A DNA stretch of 64,000 bases from Caprimulgus europaeus (Eukaryota; Chordata; Aves; Caprimulgiformes; Caprimulgidae): the NCBI GenBank assembly GCA_907165065.1, contig OU015525.1:52027537-52091536 (forward strand), read 5' to 3'. The first letter of the stretch is position 1. Each line of letters opens with the position of its first letter. Both the position numbers and the translations under genes were made by a program. The notes beneath the pieces were generated by a model. It worked only from the letters and a program-made list of their open reading frames with translations. It made no database searches and was not told the DNA's origin. This document shows positions 44,501-58,156 of the stretch, in pieces.

Positions 44501-47500
44501 TGGTTTCACTGGCCTAGCTAGTCACCTTTTATAGGACAAATCTGATGACACTTCAGAGTCTGGTATTTGTGGGCTATTTTCTCTCCTTTTTGAAACTGAA
44601 TTGTAATAGTAAAGTGACAACTAACCTGGTGTCAAGTTTATACTAAATCGTACAAAAACAAAGCACACCAAAATAAACATTTTTTTCCTGTGGAAATTTT
44701 CCTACTTTCTTTAAACAGAATTGTTAAAGTAGTACAATCTGTGTGTGTGGACAGTACATACAAGCTTACTGTGTGTAGTTCCATGACTGAGAGTAAGAAC
44801 TAATTTTTGATCTGAGGAATTTTGAAATGTCATTACTTCTCTAAATAGTATCATGGATCGGTGAAATAACTGAGGAAGAGTATTCTAACCCTGAATAGGA
44901 GAGATATTCCCTGAGGACCGTTACATTCCCTAAATGTAGACACATTCTTGTTACTTTAAACCCATGCATCTTCTCCCCACCCCATGGTGTTACTGTGAGT
45001 CTGCTACAGAAGACTGTGGAGGACTTCTTGAATTACAAGGTAAAAAAATAATCTAGGACCCTACTACCATCTTCACTCTCTGCTCCTCTAAGTTTTTTAA
45101 ATTTATGCATTAGGATCTAATGCAAGGACAACGAATCACATTATTAGATGCAGCCAAATGGCTTGTAGGTTTACAAAATAAATAATGAACTACACTCAAG
45201 GCCAAAAGGAAATCATTCTTGATGACAAACTCCTAAATTGAGTGTTGGGACTGCTACTGCTGCAGTAAGGTTGCAATAAACTGTTACCATCTCCATGCTC
45301 TTTTCTACACTCTGATTAAATTTGTATTTAATGTGGCTCTTCACAGAAAAATTTACCAGCTTTGTTAGCAGACATGATAAATATTTTCATAGCATATTAA
45401 GAATTACTAAGCACATTCAATTTTCCTCTGCTTGTTCATCATTCCTTTATCATGTGTGCTCCATTAAAATATGGTGAAAAACACAGTTACAAGCAGAATA
45501 GAAGCCAGCTTTGTAAGACAGTGCTTCTTTTCAAACACTTTTGACTTCGCTTTATGCTATTTTTGTTGTGTACCATTTTCTGTTATATCTATTCCACTGC
45601 AGTATTGCTTAGTATTTCTGATTGACAAAGCTTCTAAAACTGTTTTAGAAGACATCCTTTCTAGAATACTAATAAAATTGTGGTCACTGCACAGGCAATG
45701 AGGTAAGATTTAGACAGGTACTAAGCTTTGCAACTTTAATCCTGCTCTTTGGGGTGGGCAGATTTTACTGTGGTTTAGCCTCAGAAAGCACATGAGCTTT
45801 TTCACTAGCCTCACGCAAGTTAATATTGCTGACAAAGATCAGTCATCATCCTATGTTTTTTTCTCTCTGCAATTTGTGGGTCTGCATATCTTATCCCACT
45901 GCTCAATAGTCAAAATCCCTGATGGAAAGTATGATTCCATTTTAAATGGTACTTTTCTATAGTAACCTTCATAATATATTTGATTGCATTCATTTAGCTT
46001 TACAGCACCCCACAGACACAGTATTTTTTTTTTTCACCTATGCAATGGAAAGTTCAGGCCAGGAGACTAAGAATTAAAAATATGGGGCCTTTTAGCACAG
46101 TTTAAACTTTGCAGAGTTTCCCCTCCATTTTTTACCTCTTTGCATATTCCAAACTTTGCTTCCACAGACTACATTTATAGCTGTTAATCAGATTTACATA
46201 TCCCAGATGGTCATTAAAAAAAAAAGCCTGCCTGTGAAAAATTCCATTTAAGTGATTTGATTGTACTTTTTAGGAACTGTAGAACAAGCACAGCCTGAAC
46301 ACAGCTACAGGACTTTTCCCCAGCTTTCATCATGACATGTCATTTGAAGTTCTGGAAGAAAGGAAGCAGAAATCCTATAGACACAAGCTTCTATTAGTAC
46401 ACAATCACAATTCACTCAGAGATCAGGATAAATTTGCTGAGACAAATGAATGAGACAAATACTTCTGTAGTTAACCTATCCCAATTCATACAGCAAGTAT
46501 GGGACAATCTTTGTTCATGCCCCATATGCCTCCTTCACCCCATCACGTCCCACACCATTTTACTTACTATCAACTAAGACTTACGCACCACAGTTCTCGG
46601 GCTCACACCCCATCCTGACACTGGAAAAAGGTCCCTTCTCCCCAGGCCTCAACTCGTGATTCCTAACCTCCACCACACTTCTTATTTTCATGCACTTTTT
46701 ACACTTTGACTATGAGGTGCAAACAAATTGGAAGAGTTCCTAATTCTGCTATAGAGATTACAAAAATCAGACTAGACTGATAATACTTTCCTGTGCCCAA
46801 GTCTTGATCCTAGCCCTGGTCCGACACATCTGCTTACTGAAACTGCAAATGAAGCTCTGCTCATTCCAGCCTGTGATAAAATGCATTTAATACAACATCT
46901 TTGTTACTTTTAACTGCAAAAGTCTATCCACCCCTATTACAGACTTTTAAGCTTAATTCAAAGGCTAATAACTTTGCCAAATCAAAATAAATTTACACAT
47001 GAATAACAAGAGATACTGAATGAAGACCATCTGTCTCAGATCCATTCTGAAAGGGACATGAGAATTTTTCTAACAGAACAGATAGAGTTTTTCCCCTAGA
47101 AGAGTGCAAACATACCATCAAGTTTCACTTCTTATTAAAAAAAAAAAATATTTGCTAAAATTTTCCATATAAAGGCTGAAGGTGGCTAATATATAACTTA
47201 GAATTAAATCTTCCACTTTAGCAAAGTTATGTGCAACTAAAAATCAAGTTCTGCTCAAAAATGCTGAAAAAGACTAAAAGGCAGTGCTATCTGCTTTCAC
47301 CCACAATTCCCAGGTGTCCAAAATATAAAAACAATGAAAAAAACCTTATCACCAGTAATAATAGCATGGTACAAGAATCCAAGCAGTTAATAGATGTTAG
47401 AGAAACACCAGTGATACAAAAGCAATGCATTGCCCACTAAACTGGTGGTTAATAATTAATAAAATCAAATGTCTAATTTTCCATCTATGATGCAAGATGG

Positions 47501-50500
47501 CAATTCAGTGTCTTCACAATCTCCTGGCAGGTGGAGTCAAGAGCCATTAAAATTACAATATTTTTCAGTGCAGCTTAAGTATTTTTTTTAACTAAAAAAA
47601 AAAAGATAGCAAGAAAGAAAATTCAGAGTTTACTCTGACTTGGCCCTTTTGTAATGTGTCAAGTTATGTCTGTATGATCTACTATCACCCGATTCCAGTA
47701 TTATGGTATCTTGCCTTGTATTAATTTAAAAAAAAGGGGGGGGGAAAAGAAGATGGTCAAAAGTTTGTTGGGTTTTTTTTTCTAGTTTACAAAGGAACTT
47801 CTGTGAGAACAAAGAATACTTTAAGAGTTCATAAAGGGAGTTTTACTTTCAAAGTGATCAGTTCAATCAAAAACTTAGATTACATGCACACAGAAAGCTC
47901 TTATCTGTGTGAAGACCTTAACCTCTTTCAAAGTACTGAAAAGAAGTAACTGGTTAATCCAGGAGCATACCCCTTCAGAAGCTGCATGGACATATCCTGC
48001 ACAAGGGCCTGCCACACTTGACATACCTATTTCCAGCAGCACAGACTCTTCTATAGCTACATCATCCTTGGTTGAACTTATTTCTAGAAACTTAAGGCAG
48101 AATCCAAAGTTTTTGAAAAGAAATTCCATCTATCTCATTTTTACATGAGATGAGAAAGAGCAGATGAAGCTTTTCCTGTATGTTTCTAGAAAGCACTAAG
48201 TACTTCTCTAATAAGCAATCCTTTATCTTTCTTTTTTCTCCTTCGAAAAAGGTTTCTTTCCAGGCACTGATCTGCCTCAGGTATATTTATATTTTCTTAC
48301 AACCTTACGAGATTTAAAAGTCAAAGCAAAAGAACATAGCCACCTATTGCAGCATGAAATGCATCCTATCAGTGGTGAATAATTTGTTTACCTTTAGAAT
48401 AGATATACAAATATGAGATCCGAGACTAGTACATATCTTCAGGTTGACAAGAATGAACAGAAAAATACTTATTCTGAGAAATACATACATGGAATACCAA
48501 AAGTTCTAAATATAGTAATACAGTGTATATAAACCAGAAAACTTTTTTTACTTGATAGACTCTCCATGTTGTTCAATTGATGAACATGCACCAAAATAGA
48601 ATGACATTAATAAATTCAATTTGCATACAAGACTCGGCTATTTTATTAGAAAAATCAGGTAAAAATGCAAGTCTTATAAAATTCCTACACAAAGGTATTC
48701 ATAGCATGAGATGTCGGGAAGGGGAAAATTAGATATAGCTGAGCAAAGTAGCATATGCTTACTCATTCACCAAATACAATCTACTTGCATTATTGAGTTT
48801 TAACAAACACACAAATCACACCCGTCTGAAGGACAGATCTGCGCACCCTTAGCACACAATAGCACGTCTGCACCATCTACATGGGACAGGACAAACCTTT
48901 AAGGCAGCCTCACAGATTTCTTGTTTGTGTTAACATGTACACTTTTCTTTTGGGGAATGAGTGGCTTTAAGTCGCTGCTAACTAACTATTTCTTTTTTAA
49001 ATCACCGTATTTATGTTGATATCACAAACTAAATTCTATTGTTAGCCAAGTGAGAGACAATTACTTCCATTTCTAATGGAATCTCAGCTACAATTCATTA
49101 TTTGGAATAATTTTGCAAAGAATCCTTTACACATTTCCTTTAAAAGGCCTTTCATAACCACCAATCCAGAAGTAGTACATTTCCTGAGAAGACAGTTACA
49201 CAACCTAAAAAAAGACAAGTAAACCTAAACACATGGCCTAAGACTGGCTTATCGTGTGCCGGTTTCAGACACATAGACCAACGCAAAAATGTCACCTGGT
49301 ACACTGGAGACTTTTCTATTATTACTTCACATATTTACATTTCTGGAATTGAACTTAAGCACTTTGGATAATGAAATGGGCCAGTTCTTCCATTAAAAAT
49401 CTTATCCATTCACTCAGTACAGACAGCAGCAATGGGGAAGTGTCCCTTAGTTTTTAGAAAAGAGTGACTCGGGACAACTTCTGGCAGTTAATGTCAAATT
49501 ACTTTATTGCAAAGCTGAAAGAAACCAGCAACAACAAAATACTGAACTAGGAAGGGGAAGCTAGGATCCCTGAGAAATACTCTTCAAATATAAGCACAAG
49601 AAAAAAATAAATTTCTATCAACATTTGAAAAAAATCCCCCAAAAGTGTGCTTAAGCTCAAACACAAAGACAATCTGGCTTGACTTGGCATGACAGTTCAA
49701 TATTAAATCAGCCTGCCAGCACAAACCGAAATGTAAGCATTAATGTTACTACATACTAGAGTGTGCAATCAAGATGAAATAACAATTAGGTGGAATAAAA
49801 ACTCAGTTTTAAGTGAAACATTCTTTGCAAAAACAGCAACATTTTTACTATGCTTGAAGTGGATAATTTTATTCATAATTTTCAAAAAATCTCTGCTTAC
49901 TCATAGAGCAATAAGATATTTAAAGATTACATTTTTGTGTTGTCGAACCTTAAAATGCAACTTCAGTGAGATCAAAAGTTCATAAAGTACTCCTGATCAT
50001 CACTGCCAGATGCAAAAATCACTGGGATACAGTATGCTACTATGTTATATTCTCAAAATTTGCCCAGCATGGGATGAAGACCCCATGCATATGCTTTAGA
50101 CCTGAATCTGATCACAAACATATCACTCACTGTTTTGTATAAGCCCGAAAGCTGTGGATATATGTAACATGCAGCACTGAATCTCACACCAGAAGGTGCC
50201 CTTTCATCCCTTTTCAGAGAGTTACATACAACAAATTTGCAATTCATTATATAAACAATGATTAAAAGTTACTTTATATGTAAACCAAAGCTATTTAAAA
50301 AAAAAAAAAAAAAAAGTAGTGTTCTAATTCAGCACAGATATTCTGTGTTCAAACACAGACCTTGAAGAACTGTCTGTTTTCCTAAATGCTGTGATCTTGC
50401 ACTTAAATGTAAAAGACTGGAAAATAATTGATCTGGAGTATTATCCACGTAAGCACCTTCCAGGAAGAGAGAAACAAATGCAACTAATTTAACTTCTAGC

Positions 50501-52612
50501 TTTGACAGAGGTTCCCAATGTCCCTTGGAACAAAATCCTTTCAATTTTACCTGATCTAGATTGCCAAGTTCTCTGGGGCAGAAACCAAGTCATAAAGCAT
50601 GCAATGCAAAGAAGGGTTATTCTGGGCCTCAAGATACATAAGGAGGTGTCAAGTGCAGTAAGTGCAGTTTATATTTCCCCATAATTGATCATGACTTTAC
50701 ACTAGTGGAAAGAAATGCTGGAAGTAGGGAGAAAGGACAAAAAGTTCTCTGCACTGCGAAACTGTAATGTATATCTTTCAAGAAAATAATAACAAAGAAT
50801 TAAACTTAATATTCTACCAAACCAAAATGTTAAGTACTAAGAATAAGTCAACTTCAAACACCACTTATTTTAAAGGCCACTTAAAAACCCAAACATTTTG
50901 ATATGCTTAACTGAAAAGTTACACTACGAGCTTAATTGCTTACAAGAGCCTTTCAGCACTATCTAGTTATTCCTGCTACAATTAAGAATGATACCAGATA
51001 ATGCAGCATTTCATTCAAAGATTCTCACATCTTGACTTAATTTAGAAACTATTTAGCTTATCAGTTTAATGTTCAACTATATGATAGTAATATGTTTTTA
51101 CAGAGCACCTCACAGATCATTCCCTTACACCACTCAAGTAAAGAGATCTTCCTTGATTTTTGTGGATAATGAAACTGTTTACATTCCTGTATGTTCTGGG
51201 ATGCAAAGAAACTATAGCAGGGGCTAGGAGAGAAGGCAAAACTGATGGCTCTGGATGGAGCTAGTTGCCTAGTATACATACAAACAATGGGTAGGGATCT
51301 ACCAAGTGACTGAGTGATTGATATGCCCACACTACCAGTAACACAAAGTGAAAGCTTGGGTCAGGCATTTTGTGACTTATGATTTTTCATTCTGACTAGT
51401 GAATATCTGTACATTCTTAAAATGTGTATAATACTACACATTTTTTCATCTTTCAATATATTTTGCAACATTAAGAGCTCAGTATTCAAAACTGTCCTGA
51501 GAGATGCTATTATAAAGTACAAAAAATCAAAACCAAACAAAAACCCCTCAGAGTTCTATAGGACTGCTTAGCATGTTCTCCTCTGATGGCATCCTAACAC
51601 CACATACCATTATGGGATGTGGTTAACAAATCCTTTCTTGTAACAACAATGGAATTTTGTTTGGGGGGAAAAAAGTAATCAGACAATGTGCACATAAAAA
51701 GCACAACCAAAACACAGGTATGCTTATTACATCATTTCGTTGCGTGGAAATGCACACGTTTAAACAGCACATTGCCTTACTCTATTAAAAATCATTGCTG
51801 TCTGCTACACGTACGCAGCAACCACTTAATGAGAGGAAAAATACAGTTCACACAAATTAATGCAGACATGCACTCGTCAAAAATTCGAACACATACACAG
51901 AAAACGCAGTACTTCCAGTGATTAACACTTCATCCTCCCTACACCAGGGGGGATAAACAGAAAGAGCTGAAGAGGAGTGCTCCGCAGGTGCACAAGTGAA
52001 CAGCCAGAGTTGAAGAACGCTTATCTGTACACCCCAACAGCGGCGGGAGCTCGGGCAGCAAGGCACCTAGCGCTATTTTTGACATTTTAAGAGTGGCACC
52101 ACCAGGCAGAGCCGGTAAAACCGACGCTTCGGAACGGCACACCGCCCTCACGGCACCGCCAGGCTGCAGACAGCTCCCGGGGACAGCCAGCGCCGGCCGG
52201 CAGGACAGGCGGAGTCGCAGCCCCCGACCCAGGAGCCAGGGAAGGGGACGGGAGGCTTTCCCTTCCCCATCCCTGTACACCGGGACAGCCCGGCTGCCAC
52301 CAGCCTGGGCTGTGGAGAACGCAGGGCAGCGGGTGGGAGTGCAGGCACCGCGGGCGGGCAGGCAGGCCCCGCTGCCCTACGACGGTTAAGGGTGGGGGAT
52401 CCCGGGCCGCTGCTCGGAGCTCTCTCTGGAGAGGGGAGCGAGGCCGGGCCAGCAGCCGAGGCAGTCCCCCTGACACCCACCTTCCCCTGCAGCCGCCTGG
52501 GCTCGCTCGGTGCCCCCCCCAACACTTCTCCCTCTCACACCGGCACACAGCCCGCCCCCGTGCGCGCCCCCTCCCCGAGCCGCCGCGGCGGCAGCGGCCC
52601 CTTCCCGCGTAC
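38571..52612 (-). other. LPIN2: LPIN2 intron 1
   Basis: About 14 kb of AT-rich DNA between the presumed non-coding exon 1 and exon 2. No CR1, DNA transposon or convincing exon was recognised. Open frames here are short and composition-like. Its extent depends on the exon 1 donor being correct. Confidence 0.6.
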
Positions 52613-52880
52613 CTCGAGCGAGGCCCGGCGGCAGCCGAGGAGGGACGAACGGACGGACGAATGGGGAGGAACAGCCAGGGAAGCGACGCGGGGCGGAGGG
52701 AGGCGAGCGGGGAGAGCCGCGCCAGGCTGGATGCTAACTGCGCCAAGCCGTGGCCGTTGCTGCAGCGCGTGCACGGCCCCGCGCGCGCTGGCTGCAGAAG
52801 CGCGCCGCCGCGCCGCGGGCGAGTGGGCGGGCTGCCGGGCGAGTGCGCGCGCCACCTCAGCGGCGCGGTCCCGCCTCGCC
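52613..52880 (-). other. LPIN2: LPIN2 exon 1, non-coding (5' end approximate)
   Basis: Exon 2 has only nine bases before the ATG, so an upstream 5'-UTR exon is required. Inside the CpG island a minus-strand donor, CTCGAG followed by gtacgc, lies at 52612-52611. It is the best donor I see there. The transcription start is set loosely just downstream (transcript sense) of the composite E-box and no TATA box is visible. The resulting intron 1 would be about 14 kb. Confidence 0.45.
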
Positions 52881-52888
52881 CTGGGCGC

Positions 52889-52901
52889 CACGTGACCTTG
52901 A
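52889..52901 (-). promoter_or_regulatory. Overlapping ERR half-site and CACGTG E-box
   Basis: On the LPIN2 sense strand the sequence reads TCAAGGTCACGTG. TCAAGGTCA matches the extended estrogen-related-receptor/SF-1 half-site and GTCACGTG matches the USF/MiT-TFE (CLEAR-like) E-box; they share three bases. It lies about 280 bp upstream of the presumed exon 1 donor, close to the expected start. Binding is inferred from motif only. Confidence 0.5.
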
Positions 52902-54983
52902 GGCGACGCGGGGGGGAGGGGGGAAGGACACGCGTGGCCGGCGCGCGTGCGCGGGACAGGAGACCGTTGAGCGGGGGCGGTGGCTCAACGCTGCGCCAGG
53001 GAGCGGGGCGCGTGGCCCGTGGCTGCTGCCGTGTCGGGGGCGGGCGGAGTGCGGTCGGCGTGGGGCAGGAGGCGGCTGCGGACGTTTTAGCTGGCGGCAG
53101 CCAGCGGGGCAGAGACTGGGGTGACCGCGGCCTCGCTGCGGCGGGGTGCGGGTGGCTTCCCCCAGGCCTGCCTTCCTCGCCCATCTTCCTTCTCTCCTTG
53201 CGGCGCTGCAGGGCCTCTCGAGGGGCGGCGGGCCCTGCTCCGGGATGCCATCAGCCGCGCGGAGCGGTCGAGGCTTGGGTCAGGCATCCCGGGTACCTAC
53301 CTGCCTGCCTACCTACCGTCGTGCCTGGGGTCCCGCCCGTGTCCTAAGGCGCTGGGCCGCAGGCTGCTCTCCGCAGCTGCTCACAGCCACAGCCTGTGCC
53401 CCTCGGAATTAACGCCCCGTGACGGGGACGTTTCGAGAGGGGCTGCGCTGCTTGTGCCTCCATCACCGCATCCTTCTTCCGAAAGTTACCGGCCTACCCA
53501 GGAGAGGCTGGGGAATAGTCTGTTTATATTATTTTTAAATTAAAGTGTCCAATTGCAAAATCAAAACGTGTCCAGCAGGCCAGGTGTGTATTTCAGGTCA
53601 GCAGCTTCGTTGCCCATTGCTTTTGTGATTCATGCTGCTGCTCGCTGAAGTTGGCTTGATTATGTGTTGTTACATACTTGGGTCACACTTAAACCCAGAG
53701 GCCCCAGATGATACTGAGACATAGTACGTGCTAAACAGGATAATATTTGCACCGCAAATAACCTGCAATATAAAAAAGGGAAAAGTAGCATAATTGGAAA
53801 TACCGTTTAGATTTTGCAAATGTGAATTGTTACTATCCATGTTACTTCTTTATTTTACTGTACTTATATTTGTCTACCAATTACTTTTTCACCTGCCAAT
53901 CTGTTGACAAGAGTTTTGTTAAACAGCTTTACCCACTTGGTGTTAGAGCCATATTGGGCTGTCACATAGGTTTTATATAATTGTAAGAAATGAGGTTAGT
54001 TAATAGTATTCAGTGCAACTGACAAAAAGACATGCTAGCATGCAAAGTAGTGTATAGACAAAGCTTACTGTGGTAGCCCATGTATCTCTAAAAAGATCCT
54101 TGACCATCTTTTGTATCAGTCCTACAAAGAGATGAGATCTATTTATTCTTCTGTACCTCCTGGGACAAGCTGCCTAGAAGATTATAGTCTGTGAGTTTGC
54201 TTATTGCCAAATAATGTATTTAAATCCCTTTGAGCATGGAAGCAAGAAAAAAAAAAAAAAACAAACAACTTACCACTGCATAATGTGCTTAAAGAAAGCG
54301 GTTAATGGAAGAAGACACAAAACAGAATTGCATGGATAGGGTGACTATGTTATATATATAAAAAAAGAAAGGTCAGATTTCATGCCTGATCATTTTGATG
54401 ATGTTATTGTTGTGTCAGAAATTTGAAGTCCATTTTGGAACACTTTTCAGGACTCTGGATACATGGATGCAACACAGACTAATGGAGCAATTTTCCACCC
54501 TTCAGTATAAACATGTTTCAGCTGCAGCAGTTTTCTGAAGAGGCCTTCCCTTTGAATATAATGGCATAATAATAATTACCTAGCCATATTAGCATAACAT
54601 CTGTTGCAAACATGCAGTCTGTGCTTCAGCTAGTAGATCATTTCCCTGCTTTACTGAATTCTTCTTTTGACATCTTAGTTGCTTAGTTTGTGATGGCAAC
54701 TGCATCAGCAGTTGCTCTAACAGAATATTTTTATTTGTGTTCCTGTGATCTTTGCTGGTTGTAACAGCAAGTGATTTTTTTCAGTTGAGGGGATTCTCTT
54801 TTCCAAAACCAGACGACCCTATTCACAGGGAGATAAGAGGTAGGGGCTGAATCTATCATGTGTCCTCAAATATCAGTTTTAAGCTAGATCCTATTACAAA
54901 ATTAAGCCTAATCCAAAAGCAGGCTAGCTTCTTAGGTGACAGAAAAATCTGTACTTGAAAAGGGATAACAAATTGATAAGTCA

Positions 54984-55018
54984 TACTTTTCTATTTCCGA
55001 CCTGGAAATAGAAAAGTA
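54984..55018. repeat. Perfect 15-bp inverted repeat with 5-nt loop
   Basis: The left arm TACTTTTCTATTTCC (54984-54998) and right arm GGAAATAGAAAAGTA (55004-55018) are exact complements around GACCT. No transposon end or gene is recognised around it. Confidence 0.9.
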
Positions 55019-58000
55019 CCTGGTGCTTCTGATTAAAGAGCATTTATTTGGAAACAATGTTTTCCCTTTATGTAACCTTTTCTGTTCCAAAATTATCATC
55101 TCCAGGCAATCAGAAGGCTGCAGAAGTAGGCAGCTCTCAGTATTTTCCTTTTGCATTCTCTACTCTTTTAGCACTTACACGGAGAAGATTACCATCAAGC
55201 TGTAAAAATGGCTTACATATTCCATAGCTGGATCAAGCAAGGTGTGTTTCCATTCTGATAAACACTATAGTGGTGTAGACAGCATCTCTCTACATCTCTG
55301 TGTGATTTGTGGTTCTTGTTGAAGCAGAAGTCATTGGCCGTCAAACCAGGGCCTCCAGGCCACAGCAAACCTGCCACCTCATTTAGGTTCATGTTGCATT
55401 TTCACCACAAACATCACTACTATTTTCCCCATTAGAGACAGGAGAGGGTGTGATGAGAGCAACTGATTTATTTTTTTTTTTTTCCTGGTGGAGGGGAAAT
55501 AATTTGAGAGTGTGTTACGTTGTGCCAATGAGTGGCTCTCCGGCTGTTCAACTCCCAGATCATGCCTAGCAGCAGGTGTGTGAGTGAGGTGCCTGCTTAG
55601 GTCTCGACAGGAAAGAATGAAGGGTCGTCAGCAGGTTAGAGTACAGAGTGCCAGGGTAAATCACAGGTCTGGGAGGACATAGGGTGGTAGGCACGGCTTC
55701 GGTGGAGTCTCAGAAAATTTGTGGTTCTGCAGATATTAGAGAGCTGTAGGTGTTGGGATGTAGCACCAACACCCAGCTTGCGTTGGTCCCTGTGTGCTCA
55801 GCATGTTGCTGACATTTGTAGATGAAAGAAAAATGGCCTTTTGCTTAGTTGTTACAGCAGTTAAAAAAACAATGTCTTTGGCCATGTATGGCAAAAAAGC
55901 TGACATCAGTGATGAAATTTATGTCATTGTGCCTTTTCTGTATGCATACTACACCCACAAACCATTGTGTGGAGTGCCCATTTATTCCATACCCACCATC
56001 ACCCATGCTCGTGTTACAGCAGTCAGGCCATCCTCAAGCTTTGGGGTTTTTTAAATTGTTGTTTAGATGCTGTTATATCTTACCCGTAAACCTGAGGGAA
56101 TCCTTATCTCTGCATCTTAGTCATGACTTGCACACATCTTCTCAGGAGTGTTTCAATAACTTGTCTGAGATCAGAATGTCATTATGACAGCATGTAACAA
56201 TTTAGTTTATCTTTTTAATCCCATTTAACAGTTGGAAAAAAAATGAGGAAAATTAGTAGCAAGGATTCAGGGCTGTACCCTGGCCATAGCCTGAACCACC
56301 AAAATATTTAAGTACACCAGTAGTCCCACTGTAGTTGATGGGCTTGTTTGTAGGTTCAGGGTGTTTGCTTAAGTCAGCACACTCAGTTCAAGTCTCATGT
56401 GAGCGACATTTCTCCATTCTTTGTCAATCATTAGCAGGTGTTTCACAAACCATCATCTGATAATAGATATGATAGGGTTTCAGGCCTCCTGTTTAGAGGT
56501 TCCATGTCTTTGCCAAAATCACAGCCTAAGTAAGTAGGATGTTTTATTCTGCTCCTGTTACTGTGAGTGATGAAAGAGTAAATTAAAATGACCGTATCAA
56601 ATAGGATGGATGGTAGAAGAGAAGGTAGAGAAAGAAGGGAGGAAAGACGTTGCATTTGAAAATGCAGAAGGAGAAAGATTACAGGAAAGACATCTCCTCA
56701 CATAATGAAAAGGGAAGTGAGACAAGGGGAAAAGTCAGCAGATTGCAGCCAAATCGGGTGCCTTCCTTCCTCTCACTGCCATCGGTCTCATCCCCTCACT
56801 GTCTCTCTCACAGTGCATTCACCTCCAGAAGCCCTTGTGGAACAGAGCAGTTGCTCTTTACATTTTTCTCTTTGCAGCTATTGTTACTCTTTTCCCTGGC
56901 CAACATTTTACTTCTTTTCTTAAAACTTACACAAGAAAGCTCACGTGGAAAGATTTGTTTTCAGATGTCTGGTCAGTATAAGTGCAGCTTAAATGGAATG
57001 TTGTTGATGCATTTGCCTTATAGTTACTGTTCAAGGATACAGAGCAGAGGTCCACCCTGTGCTGGTTTAAAGATGATCTCACTTTGCAACTAACTGCCTC
57101 AAAGATTATGGCTTTAAATATTATCAAATTATGGTTTTCAGTGTCAGACCACAAACAGGTCTTCCTCAATAATTGGCTAACAAATCCAGAACTAATTCTC
57201 AGAAAAATTCAGGAACATCTGGAATCACAATGCCTTTACTACAGTGGGAGGCAAAGCCTATTTTTCATATCTTCTTTCATCTTCAAAGACCACCCTTTGT
57301 AGCAGATAAACGCTGCAACCAGTGTGTGAATTTAAATGTAGTCAGTCAGATGGTACTGTGTGTTTGAGGGGAGATTCTGTTGCTTCAGAAATAATTTACA
57401 TTCCATCATTATGTAATGGACAGAGACTGAAACAATTTTTTATAATTATCATGGAGAATAGAATAAATTGTGCATTCAGATTGCCAGAAAAAAAAAAAAA
57501 AAAAAATTCAACTATGGTAACATAATAAACTTTAATATACTCAATAGTTCTGATAATACTAATTTTGAACATTTTGTTATACATTTGTGAACAACTACAG
57601 CTTAAATAAAATGAAAAAAAATGAAGTTTTTTTAAAAAATCTTTTATATGTTTGTGTATTTCATTTACCATGCATTTATGTTTCTGGATAGCAGATGGTT
57701 TCCAGTAGAACAATACTAATGTGACTGCATTTCCAGCTTTTTGAGGAACCTTCCAAATTTTAAAAAAACAAAACAAAAAATCCTCTGTGCATTTTAGTTT
57801 AATTTTTAAAAAGTATTTCCAGTAGGTTTTAATAGAAGTATCAGGAAAATACTGATTTTTCTTTCTGGAAAAAAAAAAAAAAAGCTAAGACCTGATTCTG
57901 GTACAGTGACACGAAAGAGAGCTCTGCCGTTTGCTTCACATTGAGCAAAATGGACTTTGTAATCTGAGATTTGGGACATTTTTAGAACGTTCTTCTGAGA

Positions 58001-58125
58001 TCCTGCTTGCTTTCTGTTAAAACCAATGAGAAGAACCCTGTGGCGTTTTGCAGGAGTTGGATCAGGCTCTCAGTGGTACCGTCTGTTCCGTGTGTAACTC
58101 ACACGCTGACGCCGATGTTTGCGGG

Positions 58126-58156
58126 AGACAGACAGACAGATAGATAGATTGATAGG
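58126..58156. repeat. Short GACA/GATA tetranucleotide repeat
   Basis: Three GACA units pass into three GATA units and a variant GATTGATAG in the right flank. Confidence 0.85.

Larger units (their letters stand above)
52090..53480. promoter_or_regulatory. LPIN2: CpG-island promoter of LPIN2
   Basis: About 1.4 kb of very GC-rich DNA dense in CpG, surrounded on both sides by AT-rich sequence, and the only such block in the window. It has GC boxes (for example GGGGGCGGGCGG at 53036-53047 and GGGGGCGG near 52973) and no TATA box. It extends about 600 bp beyond the presumed start site, so divergent transcription is possible. Long open frames here on both strands follow from base composition and are not genes. 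Confidence 0.85.

Noticed and set aside
52087-53184. 365-codon open frame on the minus strand, and a 228-codon frame on the plus strand, in the CpG island
   Set aside because: Long frames on both strands are expected where stop codons are rare because of high GC. The translations are Arg/Pro/Gly/Ala-rich with no domain, and they overlap the promoter.
56650-57093. 147-codon plus-strand open frame with a hydrophobic middle
   Set aside because: Composition is typical of AT-rich chance frames (LLLLFSLANILLLF) and there is no splice or promoter context.
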